A stretch of 33,074 nt of DNA, taken from NCBI GenBank assembly GCA_900756575.1, contig CAAEKQ010000156.1, positions 1 through 33,074 of the forward strand. The letters run 5' to 3'. The stretch is from an uncultured Oscillospiraceae bacterium. GTDB taxonomy: Bacteria > Bacillota > Clostridia > Oscillospirales > Oscillospiraceae. The number at the start of each line of letters is the position of its first letter. Position 1 is the stretch's first letter. Below, one piece after another: positions 7,589 to 16,032 of the stretch. The notes under the pieces are model-generated. The model made no database searches. It worked only from the letters and a program-made list of their open reading frames with translations, and was not told the origin of the DNA. The position numbers and the translations under genes were made by a program.

Positions 7589-8824
7589 TTAGTCCATGCC
7601 GACGTATGCGCCGTCCTTGATCTCCATGCCCTTAGGCTCCTTGGAAACCTCACCGGTGGTAGCCCAAGTCATTCCGCCGCCGGTCAGACCGTCAAAGGTG
7701 AAATCGCTGGAGGTGAAGGTCTCGATCATCTTGTCGCAGATGTCGGAAACGCTCATGTCAGCGGTAACACCAGCCTTCTGGCAAGCCTCGTAGATTGCAT
7801 AGACGCAGTCATAAGCGTCAGCAGCAAACTGGTTGGGGGTATCGCCATACTTCTCCTTGTACTTGGAAACGAAGTTCTGCGTCTTCTCATCGGAAGCGTC
7901 GGCAGAGAAGGGAGTCAGAAGCATAACGCCCTCGGCCAGAGAAGTATCAAAGCCCTCCAGATCCAGGATGCCGTCCATGCCGTCTACACCGAAGAACTTG
8001 GGATCATAGCCCATGCCCTTGGCCTGCTTCAGGATCAGGGAAGCGGGGGTGTAGTAGATGGGCAGGAAGATGAGGTCAGCGTCAGCGCTCTTTGCCTCGC
8101 CCAGCTGGACGGAGAAGTCGTTGGCAGTGTCGTCGGTGAAGGTGGTGGCAGATACAATCTCCAGGCCCAGCTTCTCAGCCTCGGCAGCAAACTTGTTGTA
8201 GATACCGGTGGAGTAAGCGTCGGAGTTGTTGTAGATTACAGCGATCTTGGTGCCCAGCTTCTTCTCGGAGATGTACTCAGCAGATGCGGTGCCCTGGTTG
8301 GGGTCGGTAAAGCACATCTGGAATACGTTGTCCTTCCGGGCATCGTCAGCACCGATGACGTCGGTGGAAGAAGCAGAGGGAGTCAGCTCGAACATATGGT
8401 CCGAATTGGTCTCAGCGGAAACGGCCACGCAGGGAGCGGTGGTGGTAGTACCAACCAGCATCTGCATACCCCAGTCCTTCAGGTTGTTGTAGGCATTGAC
8501 GGACTTCTCGGGGTCGTGCTCGTCGTCTTCCCACTTGATTTCAAACTGAATACCGCCCAGGGCGTTGATCTCCTCAACTGCCAGCTCAGTGCCGTACTTG
8601 GTTGCGTTACCATAAATCGCGGCAGCGCCGGTCAGAGGGCCAATGCCGCCCAGCTTAATGGCTGCGCCGTTAGAAGTGCCGGTTGCGTTTTCAGCGGTGC
8701 TGGCGGCGGGCTCAGAGCCGGTAGCCTCAGCTGCGCTGCTGGAAGTGCTGCTACCACATGCAGTCATGCCCATGACCATAGCCAGAGACAGAACCAGAGC
8801 AGCACCCTTCTTGAATTTCTTCAT
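7589..8824 (-). CDS. livK: Branched-chain amino acid ABC transporter, substrate-binding lipoprotein LivK
   Basis: Captures extracellular branched-chain amino acids and delivers them to LivHM. The 411 residues open with a lipoprotein signal: a Lys-rich start, a hydrophobic core and a lipobox ending at C23 (GMTAC). A Ser/Ala/Thr-rich linker to about residue 50 tethers a type I periplasmic-binding fold, beginning with IKLGGIGPLTG. The ATG at 8824 has GGAGG 8 bases upstream; an upstream in-frame TTG overlaps that site. It is first in the operon. Specificity for leucine/isoleucine/valine is inferred from operon context; related proteins can bind amides or other amino acids. Confidence 0.92.
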   Translation of the reverse strand: MKKFKKGAALVLSLAMVMGMTACGSSTSSSAAEATGSEPAASTAENATGTSNGAAIKLGGIGPLTGAAAIYGNATKYGTELAVEEINALGGIQFEIKWEDDEHDPEKSVNAYNNLKDWGMQMLVGTTTTAPCVAVSAETNSDHMFELTPSASSTDVIGADDARKDNVFQMCFTDPNQGTASAEYISEKKLGTKIAVIYNNSDAYSTGIYNKFAAEAEKLGLEIVSATTFTDDTANDFSVQLGEAKSADADLIFLPIYYTPASLILKQAKGMGYDPKFFGVDGMDGILDLEGFDTSLAEGVMLLTPFSADASDEKTQNFVSKYKEKYGDTPNQFAADAYDCVYAIYEACQKAGVTADMSVSDICDKMIETFTSSDFTFDGLTGGGMTWATTGEVSKEPKGMEIKDGAYVGMD

Positions 8825-8846
8825 TGTCGGTTCCTCCAATCATGTG

Positions 8847-8873
8847 TTGTAATGACATCTATGTCATTTACAA
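8847..8873. promoter_or_regulatory. Palindromic operator or leader hairpin in front of livK
   Basis: AATGACAT at 8851-8858 and ATGTCATT at 8861-8868 are perfect 8-base arms around a 2-base centre. The symmetry extends by TTGT/ACAA on the outside with one extra T. It falls just downstream of the predicted start of transcription and ends 23 bases before the livK ATG, a typical position for a repressor site. The binding protein is unknown. Confidence 0.6.
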
Positions 8874-8882
8874 TGCATTAAT

Positions 8883-8912
8883 ACTTTACCACACTACAGC
8901 CCCATTCGTCAA
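8883..8912 (-). promoter_or_regulatory. Candidate sigma-A promoter of the liv operon
   Basis: On the minus strand a -35 TTGACG (8907-8912) and a -10 TAAAGT (8883-8888) are separated by 18 bases, with a TG one base before the -10. Transcription would begin near 8876, at the edge of the palindrome. Confidence 0.6.
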
Positions 8913-9008
8913 GCGGGACGCCGGAACCATTTTGCACCGAATTTTCATGCATTTTTCCTAAACTTTTGTATGTTTTATACTGTTGCTCCTGCAAATGAAT
9001 TTTGGGAT

Positions 9009-9551
9009 TCATTTTTCGGATTTTTTGCAGAATTCCATCACTTTTTTTGCGAGAATTGCTCCAAAAAAACCGCACAAAAACCCGACCGCAACCCCCGCCA
9101 GCACATCGCTGGGATAGTGGACATAGAGGTACAGCCGGCTCAGAGCAATGGCCGCCGCCAGCACCAGGGCAGGGATCCAGCTCTTGTGCTTTGAGAACAA
9201 AAGTGCCGATGCCGCCGCGAACGAGGCGGCTGTATGCCCTGAGGGGAACGAAAAATCCCTGGGCGCTTTCACCAGCAGCGTCAGCTCCGGCCGGAACGTA
9301 AAGGGTCTGGGCCGCGCCACAATGGGCTTGAGCAGCAGATTGCAGAGAATCAGGTCCAGCACCAAGGAGATCGCCACCGCAGCGCCCAGCTTTCTGGTGC
9401 TTTTCCGTGCCAGAAGTACCACCGCCAGCAGGATCCAGATCCAGCCCGCTTCCCCCAGCATGGTAACGGCCGGAACCGCATGATCCAAAAATCCGCAGCG
9501 AAGATGCGCCTGAATCCAGTCCAGAATAGAAAGATCCACTTCCGTAATCAA
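9009..9551 (-). CDS. PAP2-family membrane phosphatase (first of a tandem pair)
   Basis: A membrane phosphatase of the type 2 phosphatidic acid phosphatase family. Bacterial members act on undecaprenyl pyrophosphate or on phospholipid phosphates. The 180 residues hold a complete catalytic triad of motifs: K-x6-R-P (KPIVARPRP), PSGH, and S-R-x5-H-x3-D (SRLYLYVHYPSD), set among about five hydrophobic segments. The N-terminus is amphipathic. The start is a TTG at 9551 with AAAGG and GAGG nearby; a GTG four codons on is possible. It lies 21 bases after the second PAP2 gene and is probably co-transcribed with it. Undecaprenyl recycling is a reasonable guess, not shown. Confidence 0.85.
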   Translation of the reverse strand: MITEVDLSILDWIQAHLRCGFLDHAVPAVTMLGEAGWIWILLAVVLLARKSTRKLGAAVAISLVLDLILCNLLLKPIVARPRPFTFRPELTLLVKAPRDFSFPSGHTAASFAAASALLFSKHKSWIPALVLAAAIALSRLYLYVHYPSDVLAGVAVGFLCGFFGAILAKKVMEFCKKSEK

Positions 9552-9572
9552 TGCCTCACAACCTTTCCCGTT

Positions 9573-10064
9573 TCAAATTAGGAATCCCAGCAGTCCCACT
9601 GCCGCACCCAGCAGCCAGCCCGCCAGGACATCTTTTACATAGTGTACCCCGGCCATCACCCGGGACAGAGCAATGAGCAGGCTGACAATCAGCAGCACCC
9701 ATCCCAATGCCGGTGCCGTAAACAGCGCCGTCACCGCAATCACCGATCCGCAGGCCGCATGCCGGGACGGAAAGGACTTTCCTTTTGTGTCCTTGGGCGT
9801 GATGGACGGGATGCCCATGGCTTCATAGGGCCTGGGTGCATTGATCCACGCCCGCAATGCCGTCACCAGCAGAAATCCCATTGCAGGAACCAAAATGCCC
9901 CGCAGTAAATTCTCCCGGCGCCACACCCCGAAATATACAATCAGCAGCGGATACGCTGCATAAACAATGCCCGGCAATACCTTCACGCCGTCGGTCACCA
10001 GCTTGTGGAGCCAGCCGTGCTCCAGCACAAAATCGTGGAGTTTCCTATAAAAATCTTTGTTCAA
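9573..10064 (-). CDS. PAP2-family membrane phosphatase (second of a tandem pair)
   Basis: A second PAP2-type protein, 163 residues from the TTG at 10064. This start is preferred because GGGGGA lies about 5 bases upstream; the frame extends to a TTG at 10094 that has no ribosome site. Motif 2 reads PSRH and motif 3 is SRVMAGVHYVKD, both as expected. In motif 1 the usual leading lysine is an arginine (RAWINAPRP). Arg is a conservative change, so activity is plausible but altered specificity is possible. It is only distantly similar to its neighbour, so the pair is unlikely to be a recent duplication. It is divergent from the thioesterase gene, and the two promoter regions overlap. Confidence 0.82.
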   Translation of the reverse strand: MNKDFYRKLHDFVLEHGWLHKLVTDGVKVLPGIVYAAYPLLIVYFGVWRRENLLRGILVPAMGFLLVTALRAWINAPRPYEAMGIPSITPKDTKGKSFPSRHAACGSVIAVTALFTAPALGWVLLIVSLLIALSRVMAGVHYVKDVLAGWLLGAAVGLLGFLI

Positions 10065-10077
10065 TCCGGTTCCCCCA

Positions 10078-10107
10078 TTGACAGTATTCGTCAAAATGTG
10101 ATATGGT
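10078..10107 (+). promoter_or_regulatory. Candidate promoter of the thioesterase gene
   Basis: TTGACA at 10078-10083 and TATGGT at 10102-10107 are 18 bases apart. Transcription would start near 10114, giving a leader of about 28 bases. The -35 lies within a TTGAC...GTCAA inverted repeat (10078-10094) that also offers a TTGACG on the minus strand. Confidence 0.55.
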
Positions 10108-10141
10108 TTTGCTATCTAATAACGTGAAAGAAGGTTCGGTT

Positions 10142-10591
10142 ATGCTGGATACGCCCATCTCCACCGAGCAGTGGCTTCGGCAGGAGCTTGACTTCATCAA
10201 CACCACCATGTCCCACACCCTCAACGGTCAGCTAAAGGCCGCATTCGTCTCCTGCAACGAGGAGACCCAGGAGCTGACGCTGGAGTTCCCGCTGGAGGGC
10301 TGGCAGGTCAACGGTCTCGGCACCCTCCACGGCGGCATGGCCTATACCATGATGGATCTTGCCATGAGTATTGCCGTCTACTGCTTCTCCCGGGAGACCA
10401 TTCCGCCCACGGTTTCCATGACCGTCAATTATCTCCGGCCCATCCCCATGGATCACTCGGTGCTGATTCGCACCCATCTCACCTCGCTGGGCCGCCGGAA
10501 TGCCACCGCCTACTGTGAGGCCATCATCCCCAGCTCCGGCAAGGTAGCCTGCACTGCCATCGGCACCTACGCGGTCATCAAAAAAGCATAA
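10142..10591 (+). CDS. PaaI-type hotdog-fold thioesterase
   Basis: A probable acyl-CoA thioesterase of the PaaI/YdiI group, 149 residues, cytoplasmic. The hotdog helix motif LHGGMAYTMMD at about 62-72 holds the Gly-Gly turn and the acid expected at the active site, and the VSMTVNYLRPI strand is also typical. Phenylacetyl-CoA metabolism genes are absent nearby, so a general housekeeping role on misacylated CoA or aromatic acyl-CoA is as likely as any specific pathway. The ATG at 10142 has AAGAAGG 7 bases upstream. An in-frame ATG at 10103 lies inside the predicted -10 box and is rejected. It is transcribed alone and followed by a terminator. Confidence 0.85.
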   Translation: MLDTPISTEQWLRQELDFINTTMSHTLNGQLKAAFVSCNEETQELTLEFPLEGWQVNGLGTLHGGMAYTMMDLAMSIAVYCFSRETIPPTVSMTVNYLRPIPMDHSVLIRTHLTSLGRRNATAYCEAIIPSSGKVACTAIGTYAVIKKA

Positions 10592-10594
10592 TTC

Positions 10595-10636
10595 AAAGCT
10601 TACGGCTGCTGCACTTGGTTGCAGCAGCCGCTTTTT
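10595..10636 (+). terminator. Terminator after the thioesterase gene
   Basis: Perfect 11-bp arms (10603-10613 and 10620-10630) with a 6-base loop, extended by AAAGC/GCTTT outside, followed by TTTTTG on the plus strand. The minus-strand operon ends at 10638, right beside it, and may also use this stem although its T-run is weaker in that direction. Confidence 0.85.
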
Positions 10637-10637
10637 G

Positions 10638-11627
10638 TTACCCCTGCGCCTTTTGCAGGCGAATGTCCTGCCCGATGAACACCAGAGAAATATATTCTCC
10701 CATAAGCCGTGACGCGATCTGCGGCGTATACCGCCGGGACAGCTCCCCCAGCGTCAGGTTCGTGGAGATAATCGTGGGTTTATTCTCCAAAATCCGCCCG
10801 TTGATGATGCCATACAGGGCCGGAGAAATAAAGCTGGTGGTCATTTCCGTGCCCAAATCGTCCAGAATCAGCAGGTCACATTCCATAATCCGCTGAGCCA
10901 TGCGCTTTTCCTCGGCATCGGCGTTCCCGAACTTCTCCTTTTCCAGGCAGGAAAATACGTGAATTGCCGTGTCATATACCACCGAGAAACCCATGGACAC
11001 CACCTGCCGGGCAATACACGCCGACAGGAATGTTTTGCCCAATCCCGTGCCGCCGTTCATCAGCAGGCTCTTGGAGCGCAGGGAGAACTTTCTGGCATAG
11101 TCCACGCAGGTTTCATAGACCATTTCCATCTGCTCTCTAGGGCTGATGCCCAGGGTGTGGTCGGGAATGGTATTGTAATAATCCAGAGAAAAATCGTCAA
11201 AGCTGCTGAGATTGACGGAAAGCAGGCTGGTCAGGGTCTTCCGCTGCTCCTCCTGGCAGTATTTCTCCAGGCAGCTGCACATTTTCTCCCCCACATAGCC
11301 GGTGTCGCTGCAAAGCCTGCACATAGGCCCGTCGCTTAAATAGTTCTCTCCATAGCCGCTGCGCCGCAGAATATCCCGGCGCTCCTGCTGAAGATGGAGA
11401 TTCTCCCGGCGCAGCAGCTCCACCGCCTCCCGGGGGTTCTGACCGTTGCGGAACGTTTCGGCCATAAACTCTGCCATGGTTCGGCGCAGCTGCTGATCAA
11501 TTTCCTGCACCCGGGGATATTCCCGATAGACCCGCTCCCGGCGTTCCCGCTGGGTCCGCTGGAACTGCGCCACCGCCTCCTGATGCCGCCGTCTTGCCCG
11601 CGCCAGCACTTCTTTTTCATAGCCCAT
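10638..11627 (-). CDS. DnaI/DnaC-like replicative helicase loader (AAA+ ATPase)
   Basis: Loads the replicative helicase onto DNA at origins or restarted forks. The 329 residues comprise a charged, probably coiled N-terminus (1-90), a zinc-ribbon-like cluster C103-x2-C106 with C117-x-C119, and an AAA+ domain. In the AAA+ part I see Walker A at 192-199 (GGTGLGKT), Walker B LLILDDLG at 252-259, sensor-1 STN at 288-290, and an arginine-finger SR near 306. The cysteine cluster is known in Bacillus DnaI. An IstB-type transposition helper is a possible confusion, but there is no transposase, and a DnaD-like gene directly upstream supports replication. The start has AAGGAG 7 bases before it and lies 4 bases after the DnaD-like stop. 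Confidence 0.87.
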   Translation of the reverse strand: MGYEKEVLARARRRHQEAVAQFQRTQRERRERVYREYPRVQEIDQQLRRTMAEFMAETFRNGQNPREAVELLRRENLHLQQERRDILRRSGYGENYLSDGPMCRLCSDTGYVGEKMCSCLEKYCQEEQRKTLTSLLSVNLSSFDDFSLDYYNTIPDHTLGISPREQMEMVYETCVDYARKFSLRSKSLLMNGGTGLGKTFLSACIARQVVSMGFSVVYDTAIHVFSCLEKEKFGNADAEEKRMAQRIMECDLLILDDLGTEMTTSFISPALYGIINGRILENKPTIISTNLTLGELSRRYTPQIASRLMGEYISLVFIGQDIRLQKAQG

Positions 11628-11631
11628 GGGA

Positions 11632-12555
11632 TCACTCCTTCAAACTCTCGCGGAACCGCTGCAAATTGCTGACCGCCGCCTTTTCCCCTGCGCCGGGGGT
11701 AAATCCGCCTGCGCTCTGTGCGGCCTGTACCTGAGGCTTCCGTTCCTCCGTGGATACCTGCCGCCCGGAATGGATGTTTTTCTCATGCCAGTTCAGCAGG
11801 ATCTTGTTCATATAGCGCCAGGCCAGCTTGCCGGTGGCCAACACGGTCTTCTCATAGGCCTGCCGAATGGCATCCACGTCAAAGCCCATCTCCAGCCATG
11901 CATGTATGTATTCCCGCTCGGAATCCACCAGAGACCGATCCAGACCCATGGCTTTCTTCACCTGACTCTCCGGTGCCAGCAACTCCAGCCCGTGGCTGAT
12001 ATACGCCGAGGCCTGCTCCAGGGTTTGAATGCCGCTGTTGGCCCACTGGTAGCACTCCTTTTCCAGCATCCGCATGGTCATGGTGCGGTTCCGTCCGCCT
12101 GTTTTATTGTAATATTCCAGCTTTTGCAGGCAATAGGTCAGCGCCATGCTGATGACCTCCGGGGGCAGCTTCAAATAATCCCGCAGCGACAGCAGGGTTT
12201 TCAGCTCCTCCGTGGTGAGCACCCGGCCCATCCGGCGGCTGACCTCCCCCTGAAGCAGTTGGAAGCTGGGATCCCGGGCCGAAAATGCCGTGACCTCCTC
12301 GCCGGTATACACCGGGGCCTGCTGCCGGTCGAACCGGGCTTTGGGCACCACCGCATCCAAAAGGCCCAGTCGCTTGAGCAGACTTTCCGCCCAGCCCAGG
12401 CTCTGGGCGGTCATGTTCAGCTGCTGCTCCGCCTGCTTCAGGGTTACATCCCCGGTAGACTTCATATAGAGATAGACCAGCGCCGCCTCTCCGCTTCCGG
12501 CAGACAGCAGCTTTCCCAGCTCCTCCGGCGTCAGGGTGATATAATCCAGTGTCAA
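11632..12555 (-). CDS. DnaD-domain replication initiation / primosome protein
   Basis: A Firmicutes primosome component that remodels DNA and recruits the helicase loader. The 307 residues contain a winged-helix-like N-terminal half, followed by two DnaD/DnaB-type helical modules. One is centred on the LLSLRDYLKLPPEVISMAL segment. The second ends with the WRYMNKILLNWHEKNI stretch, which matches the YxxxI-type C-terminal signature of DnaD proteins. The C-terminal 35 residues are low-complexity. The start is a TTG at 12555 with GGAGG 8 bases upstream; no ATG fits better. It sits 15 bases after the PBP2 stop and 4 bases before the helicase loader start, so loader and adaptor are made together. 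Confidence 0.85.
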   Translation of the reverse strand: MTLDYITLTPEELGKLLSAGSGEAALVYLYMKSTGDVTLKQAEQQLNMTAQSLGWAESLLKRLGLLDAVVPKARFDRQQAPVYTGEEVTAFSARDPSFQLLQGEVSRRMGRVLTTEELKTLLSLRDYLKLPPEVISMALTYCLQKLEYYNKTGGRNRTMTMRMLEKECYQWANSGIQTLEQASAYISHGLELLAPESQVKKAMGLDRSLVDSEREYIHAWLEMGFDVDAIRQAYEKTVLATGKLAWRYMNKILLNWHEKNIHSGRQVSTEERKPQVQAAQSAGGFTPGAGEKAAVSNLQRFRESLKE

Positions 12556-12570
12556 ATCAACTTCCTCCTG

Positions 12571-14667
12571 TCAATCCACCAGCAGTGCGTTCTCAGGCTC
12601 AATCTCCTGGGCCTGATCCTGGCTCTCGAAATAATACGTCAGAATGTCCTTTGCCACGTTGGAGAAGAAGCCACCGGTATCGCCGTGCTCTACATAGACG
12701 GCCACCGCAATCTCCGGGTTATCCGCCGGCGCCCAGCATACAAAGGATGCGTTATCCGAGCCGCCGTTACCGTGCTGTGCGGTACCGGTTTTACAGGCCA
12801 CGGAATAACCAAAGTCAGAGAAATAGGTCGCTGCGGTACCGTCCGTGGCGCACTCCACCATGCCTTCCTTGATGACCGTGTACTCGGCGTCGCTCATCAG
12901 GTTCGTTGCCGCCGGTGCAAACTTGTTGGCCTCCACCAGTGTCTGAAAGTCCGAGGATACCGCCCGGCGCAGGAACGTTGCGTTATACAGGGTTCCCCCG
13001 GTAGACAGCGCTGCCACATAGCGGCACAGCTGAATGGGAGTGGCCGTGGTAATGGACTGACCGATGGCCGCCATCAGGGTATCCGCCTTGTACCACCCCT
13101 GGTCTCTTTCGTTGTCATACAGGGCCGCCTTGTTCGCTCTGGAAGCCAAGATGCCCTTATTGTCGGGAATCTCGGAGCCGGTGGACAGCCCAAATCCAAA
13201 CTGCTCCCCCACCGCGTCGATCTCGTCAATGTCCAGCATATCGCCTACGGTGTAAAAATAGACGTTGCAGGAGTTTGCAATGGCCCCCCGCATATCCAGA
13301 AGTCCATGGCCGCCGCCGACGCCCTCCGTGTAAATCCAGCATTTTCCTGTAAAACCATCGGTGGAATACTTGGTATAAAGCCCCGTATCATCCACGGTAA
13401 AGCCGTCGGAAACACCATGCCGCAGAGCCGCCAGAGACGTAATCATCTTAAAGGTAGAGCCCGGCGCCAGCGGATACTGGAGGGCACGGTTGGCCAGCGG
13501 ATCGCCGTCCGCCACCAAAAGCTCGTCATAGTTCGTTGCATAATCCTTGGGGTCATAGGTGGGATAGTTGGCCGCGCACAGCACCTCGCCGGTGTTGACG
13601 TTCATGGCCACCACGGAACCGGACTTTGCGTCGGCACCGTGTGCGTCCATATCCACGCCGCCGTTTTTGTCCTTGCCCATGGCTGCCATTTCCTGCACAT
13701 ACTTGGCAAGGGAGGCTTCCGCCACCTCCTGCATACCGATGTCGATGGTAGTGACCACATTGTCGCCGCTCTTGGGCTCCACCTTCCAGTATTCATCCAC
13801 CACCGTGCCGTCGGAGGTTACGGTTACCACTTTCTGGCCGTCGGTGCCATGAAGATACTGTTCAAAGGCGTACTCCATGCCGTCCTTGCCCACAGTGGCG
13901 TTCATACTGTAGTCCTTGGCCTGATAGGTGCTCTCATATTCCTCCGCAGACATCAGGCCCACATGGCCCAGAATCTGCGCCGCAAAGCTGGTGTTGAATT
14001 CCCGGACGGTGGTGGCATCCACGTCCATGCCCGGAATGCCCAGCTCCTTGAGGATTGCCAGCTGATCCGCCGAGATATCCTTCACAGGGGTATAGGTGTC
14101 GGAATTGGCATAGTTGGGAAGATCCAGCTCATATCGGAGGCCCATAATCAGCCGTGCCTCGGTTTCGGTGTATTCCTCTGAAATCCGGTAGGCAGACTTG
14201 AGCTTTTTCACCAGATTCTCCGCCGTCATGTCCGCATCCCAGCCCCGATTCAGCAGGAAGCTCCGGTAATAATACCGGTCCGTAGACGAAAGCTCGTCGG
14301 TGGTGTAGACATAGGGTGTTGTCATGGAAATGGGCAGATTTTCCTCATATTCAATGCCATTTTTGATGCAGGTCTGCGCCAGCTGGAGCAGATATTCGTT
14401 GGGATCATCGGAGTTAAAGAGTACAAAGCTCTGCAAGGTCACATTGTAGGTTGCCCGGTTGCTCACCAGCACATTGCCGTGCCGGTCCAGAATCTCGCCC
14501 CGGGCCGCCGAAACATACTGGGTATAGGTGGTGGTGTTGGAGCTGCTGTATGCATTGTCCTCGTTCTTCGTCAGCTGAACAGAAAACAGGCGAATGGCAT
14601 AGATCCCCGCCACCAGGAAAATCAGGAATACGACAATGCCGTTGCGAAAGCGATAGGTTCTATCCAT
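12571..14667 (-). CDS. mrdA: Penicillin-binding protein 2 (elongation transpeptidase)
   Basis: A class B penicillin-binding protein that cross-links peptidoglycan during side-wall growth. The 698 residues start with a short cytoplasmic segment and one membrane anchor at about 10-30. A long extracytoplasmic dimerisation/pedestal region follows, then the transpeptidase domain. Active-site motifs are Ser404-Thr-Phe-Lys407 (STFK), Ser-Cys-Asn (SCN) near residue 455, and Lys626-Thr-Gly (KTG). The ATG at 14667 has GGAGG 5-6 bases upstream; an open extension to 14715 lies within mreD and is rejected. It overlaps mreD by 8 bases. The mreC-mreD-PBP2 order identifies it as the elongasome enzyme and not the divisome FtsI. 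Confidence 0.93.
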   Translation of the reverse strand: MDRTYRFRNGIVVFLIFLVAGIYAIRLFSVQLTKNEDNAYSSSNTTTYTQYVSAARGEILDRHGNVLVSNRATYNVTLQSFVLFNSDDPNEYLLQLAQTCIKNGIEYEENLPISMTTPYVYTTDELSSTDRYYYRSFLLNRGWDADMTAENLVKKLKSAYRISEEYTETEARLIMGLRYELDLPNYANSDTYTPVKDISADQLAILKELGIPGMDVDATTVREFNTSFAAQILGHVGLMSAEEYESTYQAKDYSMNATVGKDGMEYAFEQYLHGTDGQKVVTVTSDGTVVDEYWKVEPKSGDNVVTTIDIGMQEVAEASLAKYVQEMAAMGKDKNGGVDMDAHGADAKSGSVVAMNVNTGEVLCAANYPTYDPKDYATNYDELLVADGDPLANRALQYPLAPGSTFKMITSLAALRHGVSDGFTVDDTGLYTKYSTDGFTGKCWIYTEGVGGGHGLLDMRGAIANSCNVYFYTVGDMLDIDEIDAVGEQFGFGLSTGSEIPDNKGILASRANKAALYDNERDQGWYKADTLMAAIGQSITTATPIQLCRYVAALSTGGTLYNATFLRRAVSSDFQTLVEANKFAPAATNLMSDAEYTVIKEGMVECATDGTAATYFSDFGYSVACKTGTAQHGNGGSDNASFVCWAPADNPEIAVAVYVEHGDTGGFFSNVAKDILTYYFESQDQAQEIEPENALLVD

Positions 14668-15172
14668 GGAATCCTCCAATCCGGGAAATATATTGCGTAA
14701 TAGGATAAAAAACAACGCAGAATACGGCAGACAGCAGGCATTCCGGCACCAGATCCGTGATGATCACCGATCCCGGAAGCACGCCTCTTGCCGCCAGCGC
14801 CACCACATAGACGCCCTCGGTGAGCAGCAGCGCGGGAATGCTGATGCTGAAGATCGTCTTCCAGCTTTGCAGCAAAAAACGCTGGGCCAGCAATCCGGAC
14901 GCAAAGCCCACCAGGGTCAGCGCCACAATGTGCCACGCGCCCATCAGACTCAGGGGCCCGCTCCAGGCCCAAAGGCAGCCGCCCACCAGGCCGAAAATGC
15001 TGCCTTTTTCTACGCCCTCCCACAGTCCGATGCAGGCTACGGCAATGGGCATCACGCAGGGCCGGTAGCGCAGATTCATGGCGCCAAACACCGCTTCATC
15101 CAGCAGCATGGCCGCAAAAAGCACCACCACATACAGCGCCATTTTCATGCGAAACCGCATTTTACTGGACAT
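14660..15172 (-). CDS. mreD: Rod shape-determining protein MreD
   Basis: An integral membrane component of the elongation machinery that works with MreC and PBP2. At 170 residues with about five to six hydrophobic segments it fits MreD in size and topology. MreD is poorly conserved in sequence, so the call leans on topology and on its position between mreC and the PBP2 gene. The start has AAAGGAAG about 6 bases upstream. Its stop overlaps the PBP2 start by 8 bases. Confidence 0.85.
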   Translation of the reverse strand: MSSKMRFRMKMALYVVVLFAAMLLDEAVFGAMNLRYRPCVMPIAVACIGLWEGVEKGSIFGLVGGCLWAWSGPLSLMGAWHIVALTLVGFASGLLAQRFLLQSWKTIFSISIPALLLTEGVYVVALAARGVLPGSVIITDLVPECLLSAVFCVVFYPITQYISRIGGFHG

Positions 15173-15189
15173 AAGTGTCTTCCTTTCCG

Positions 15190-16032
15190 TCAGTTCTTGA
15201 TATCATAGGATTTGATGATAAACACCTGCTCTACCTTGCTGAGCTCTACCGTTGGGGAAATCACGGCGTATTTTGCCACGTTGGTTTCATCGTCGCCCAC
15301 ATCGGTGACGCTGCCGATCACCAGTCCGGGGGGATAAATATCACCGTCGCCGGAGGTCAGCAGCTGGTCGGAGTTTCGAATGGTGGCCGAGGAGCTTAGA
15401 TAGCTGGCCTTGAGCTTTCCCTCCTTCATCAGGGTAAAATCGCCCTGGGCAATGCAGCTGTAGCCGCTACCGAAGATATATGCGCCGATTTCCGAGGTGG
15501 TGTCCAGAATGGTCGTAACCGTTGCCCAGTTGGTGCCCACCTCCGTGAGAATGCCGACTACCTGGCCACTCTCGGTAATGGCGCACATGCCGGTCTCCAG
15601 TCCCACAGAGCTGCCCTGGGAGATGGTCATGGTGCTGCCGTAGCCGCTGCCGCCCCAGGATACCACGTTGGCGATTTCCAGGGCATAGTCCGTGTGCTTC
15701 TCTGTGAGGTTTTGCAGCTGACGCAGCCGTTCGTTCTCGGATTTATAGGTCTGAGCGTCCCGGATGTCCTGGTTCATGTTGGCCAGTTCCTCCTGAAGCT
15801 GTTCATTCTCCGCCTGAAGCAGCTCATAGCCGAACAGGTAGTCATACAGCCGCTCTGCCTTATTCACCAGCAGCGTCACGCCGTTTTTCACCGGATTAAC
15901 CACAATGGATACCGCGTTGTTCAGCACCCCGGCCTTTCCGGGCCACAGGAACATACTGCCGACAGTGATCAGCGCCGCCAACGCCGCCAGTACCAGCACC
16001 ACGCGCACCCGGGTGGTGAAGAATTTTTTCAT
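15190..16032 (-). CDS. mreC: Rod shape-determining protein MreC
   Basis: A bitopic protein that scaffolds and activates PBP2 outside the membrane. The 280 residues have a basic N-terminus, one membrane segment at about 10-30, a coiled coil at about 70-110, and a C-terminal beta-rich domain with the SYGSTMTISQGS-like and GMCAITESGQVVGIL segments typical of MreC. Its start overlaps the end of maf by 4 bases (ATGA), an unusual close coupling of a nucleotide-hygiene gene and a shape gene. The mreB gene that usually comes first is absent from this operon. Confidence 0.92.
   Translation of the reverse strand: MKKFFTTRVRVVLVLAALAALITVGSMFLWPGKAGVLNNAVSIVVNPVKNGVTLLVNKAERLYDYLFGYELLQAENEQLQEELANMNQDIRDAQTYKSENERLRQLQNLTEKHTDYALEIANVVSWGGSGYGSTMTISQGSSVGLETGMCAITESGQVVGILTEVGTNWATVTTILDTTSEIGAYIFGSGYSCIAQGDFTLMKEGKLKASYLSSSATIRNSDQLLTSGDGDIYPPGLVIGSVTDVGDDETNVAKYAVISPTVELSKVEQVFIIKSYDIKN

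Noticed and set aside
10638..11627. IstB-type transposition helper as the identity of the AAA+ ATPase
   Set aside because: No IstA-like transposase or terminal repeats are present. The protein has a cysteine cluster and follows a DnaD-like gene, both pointing to a helicase loader.
11626..14181. An 851-codon open frame on the plus strand opposite the DnaD-like and PBP2 genes
   Set aside because: It mirrors two well-supported genes in codon phase, has no ribosome site and no domain I recognise. The length is a by-product of GC-rich antisense reading.
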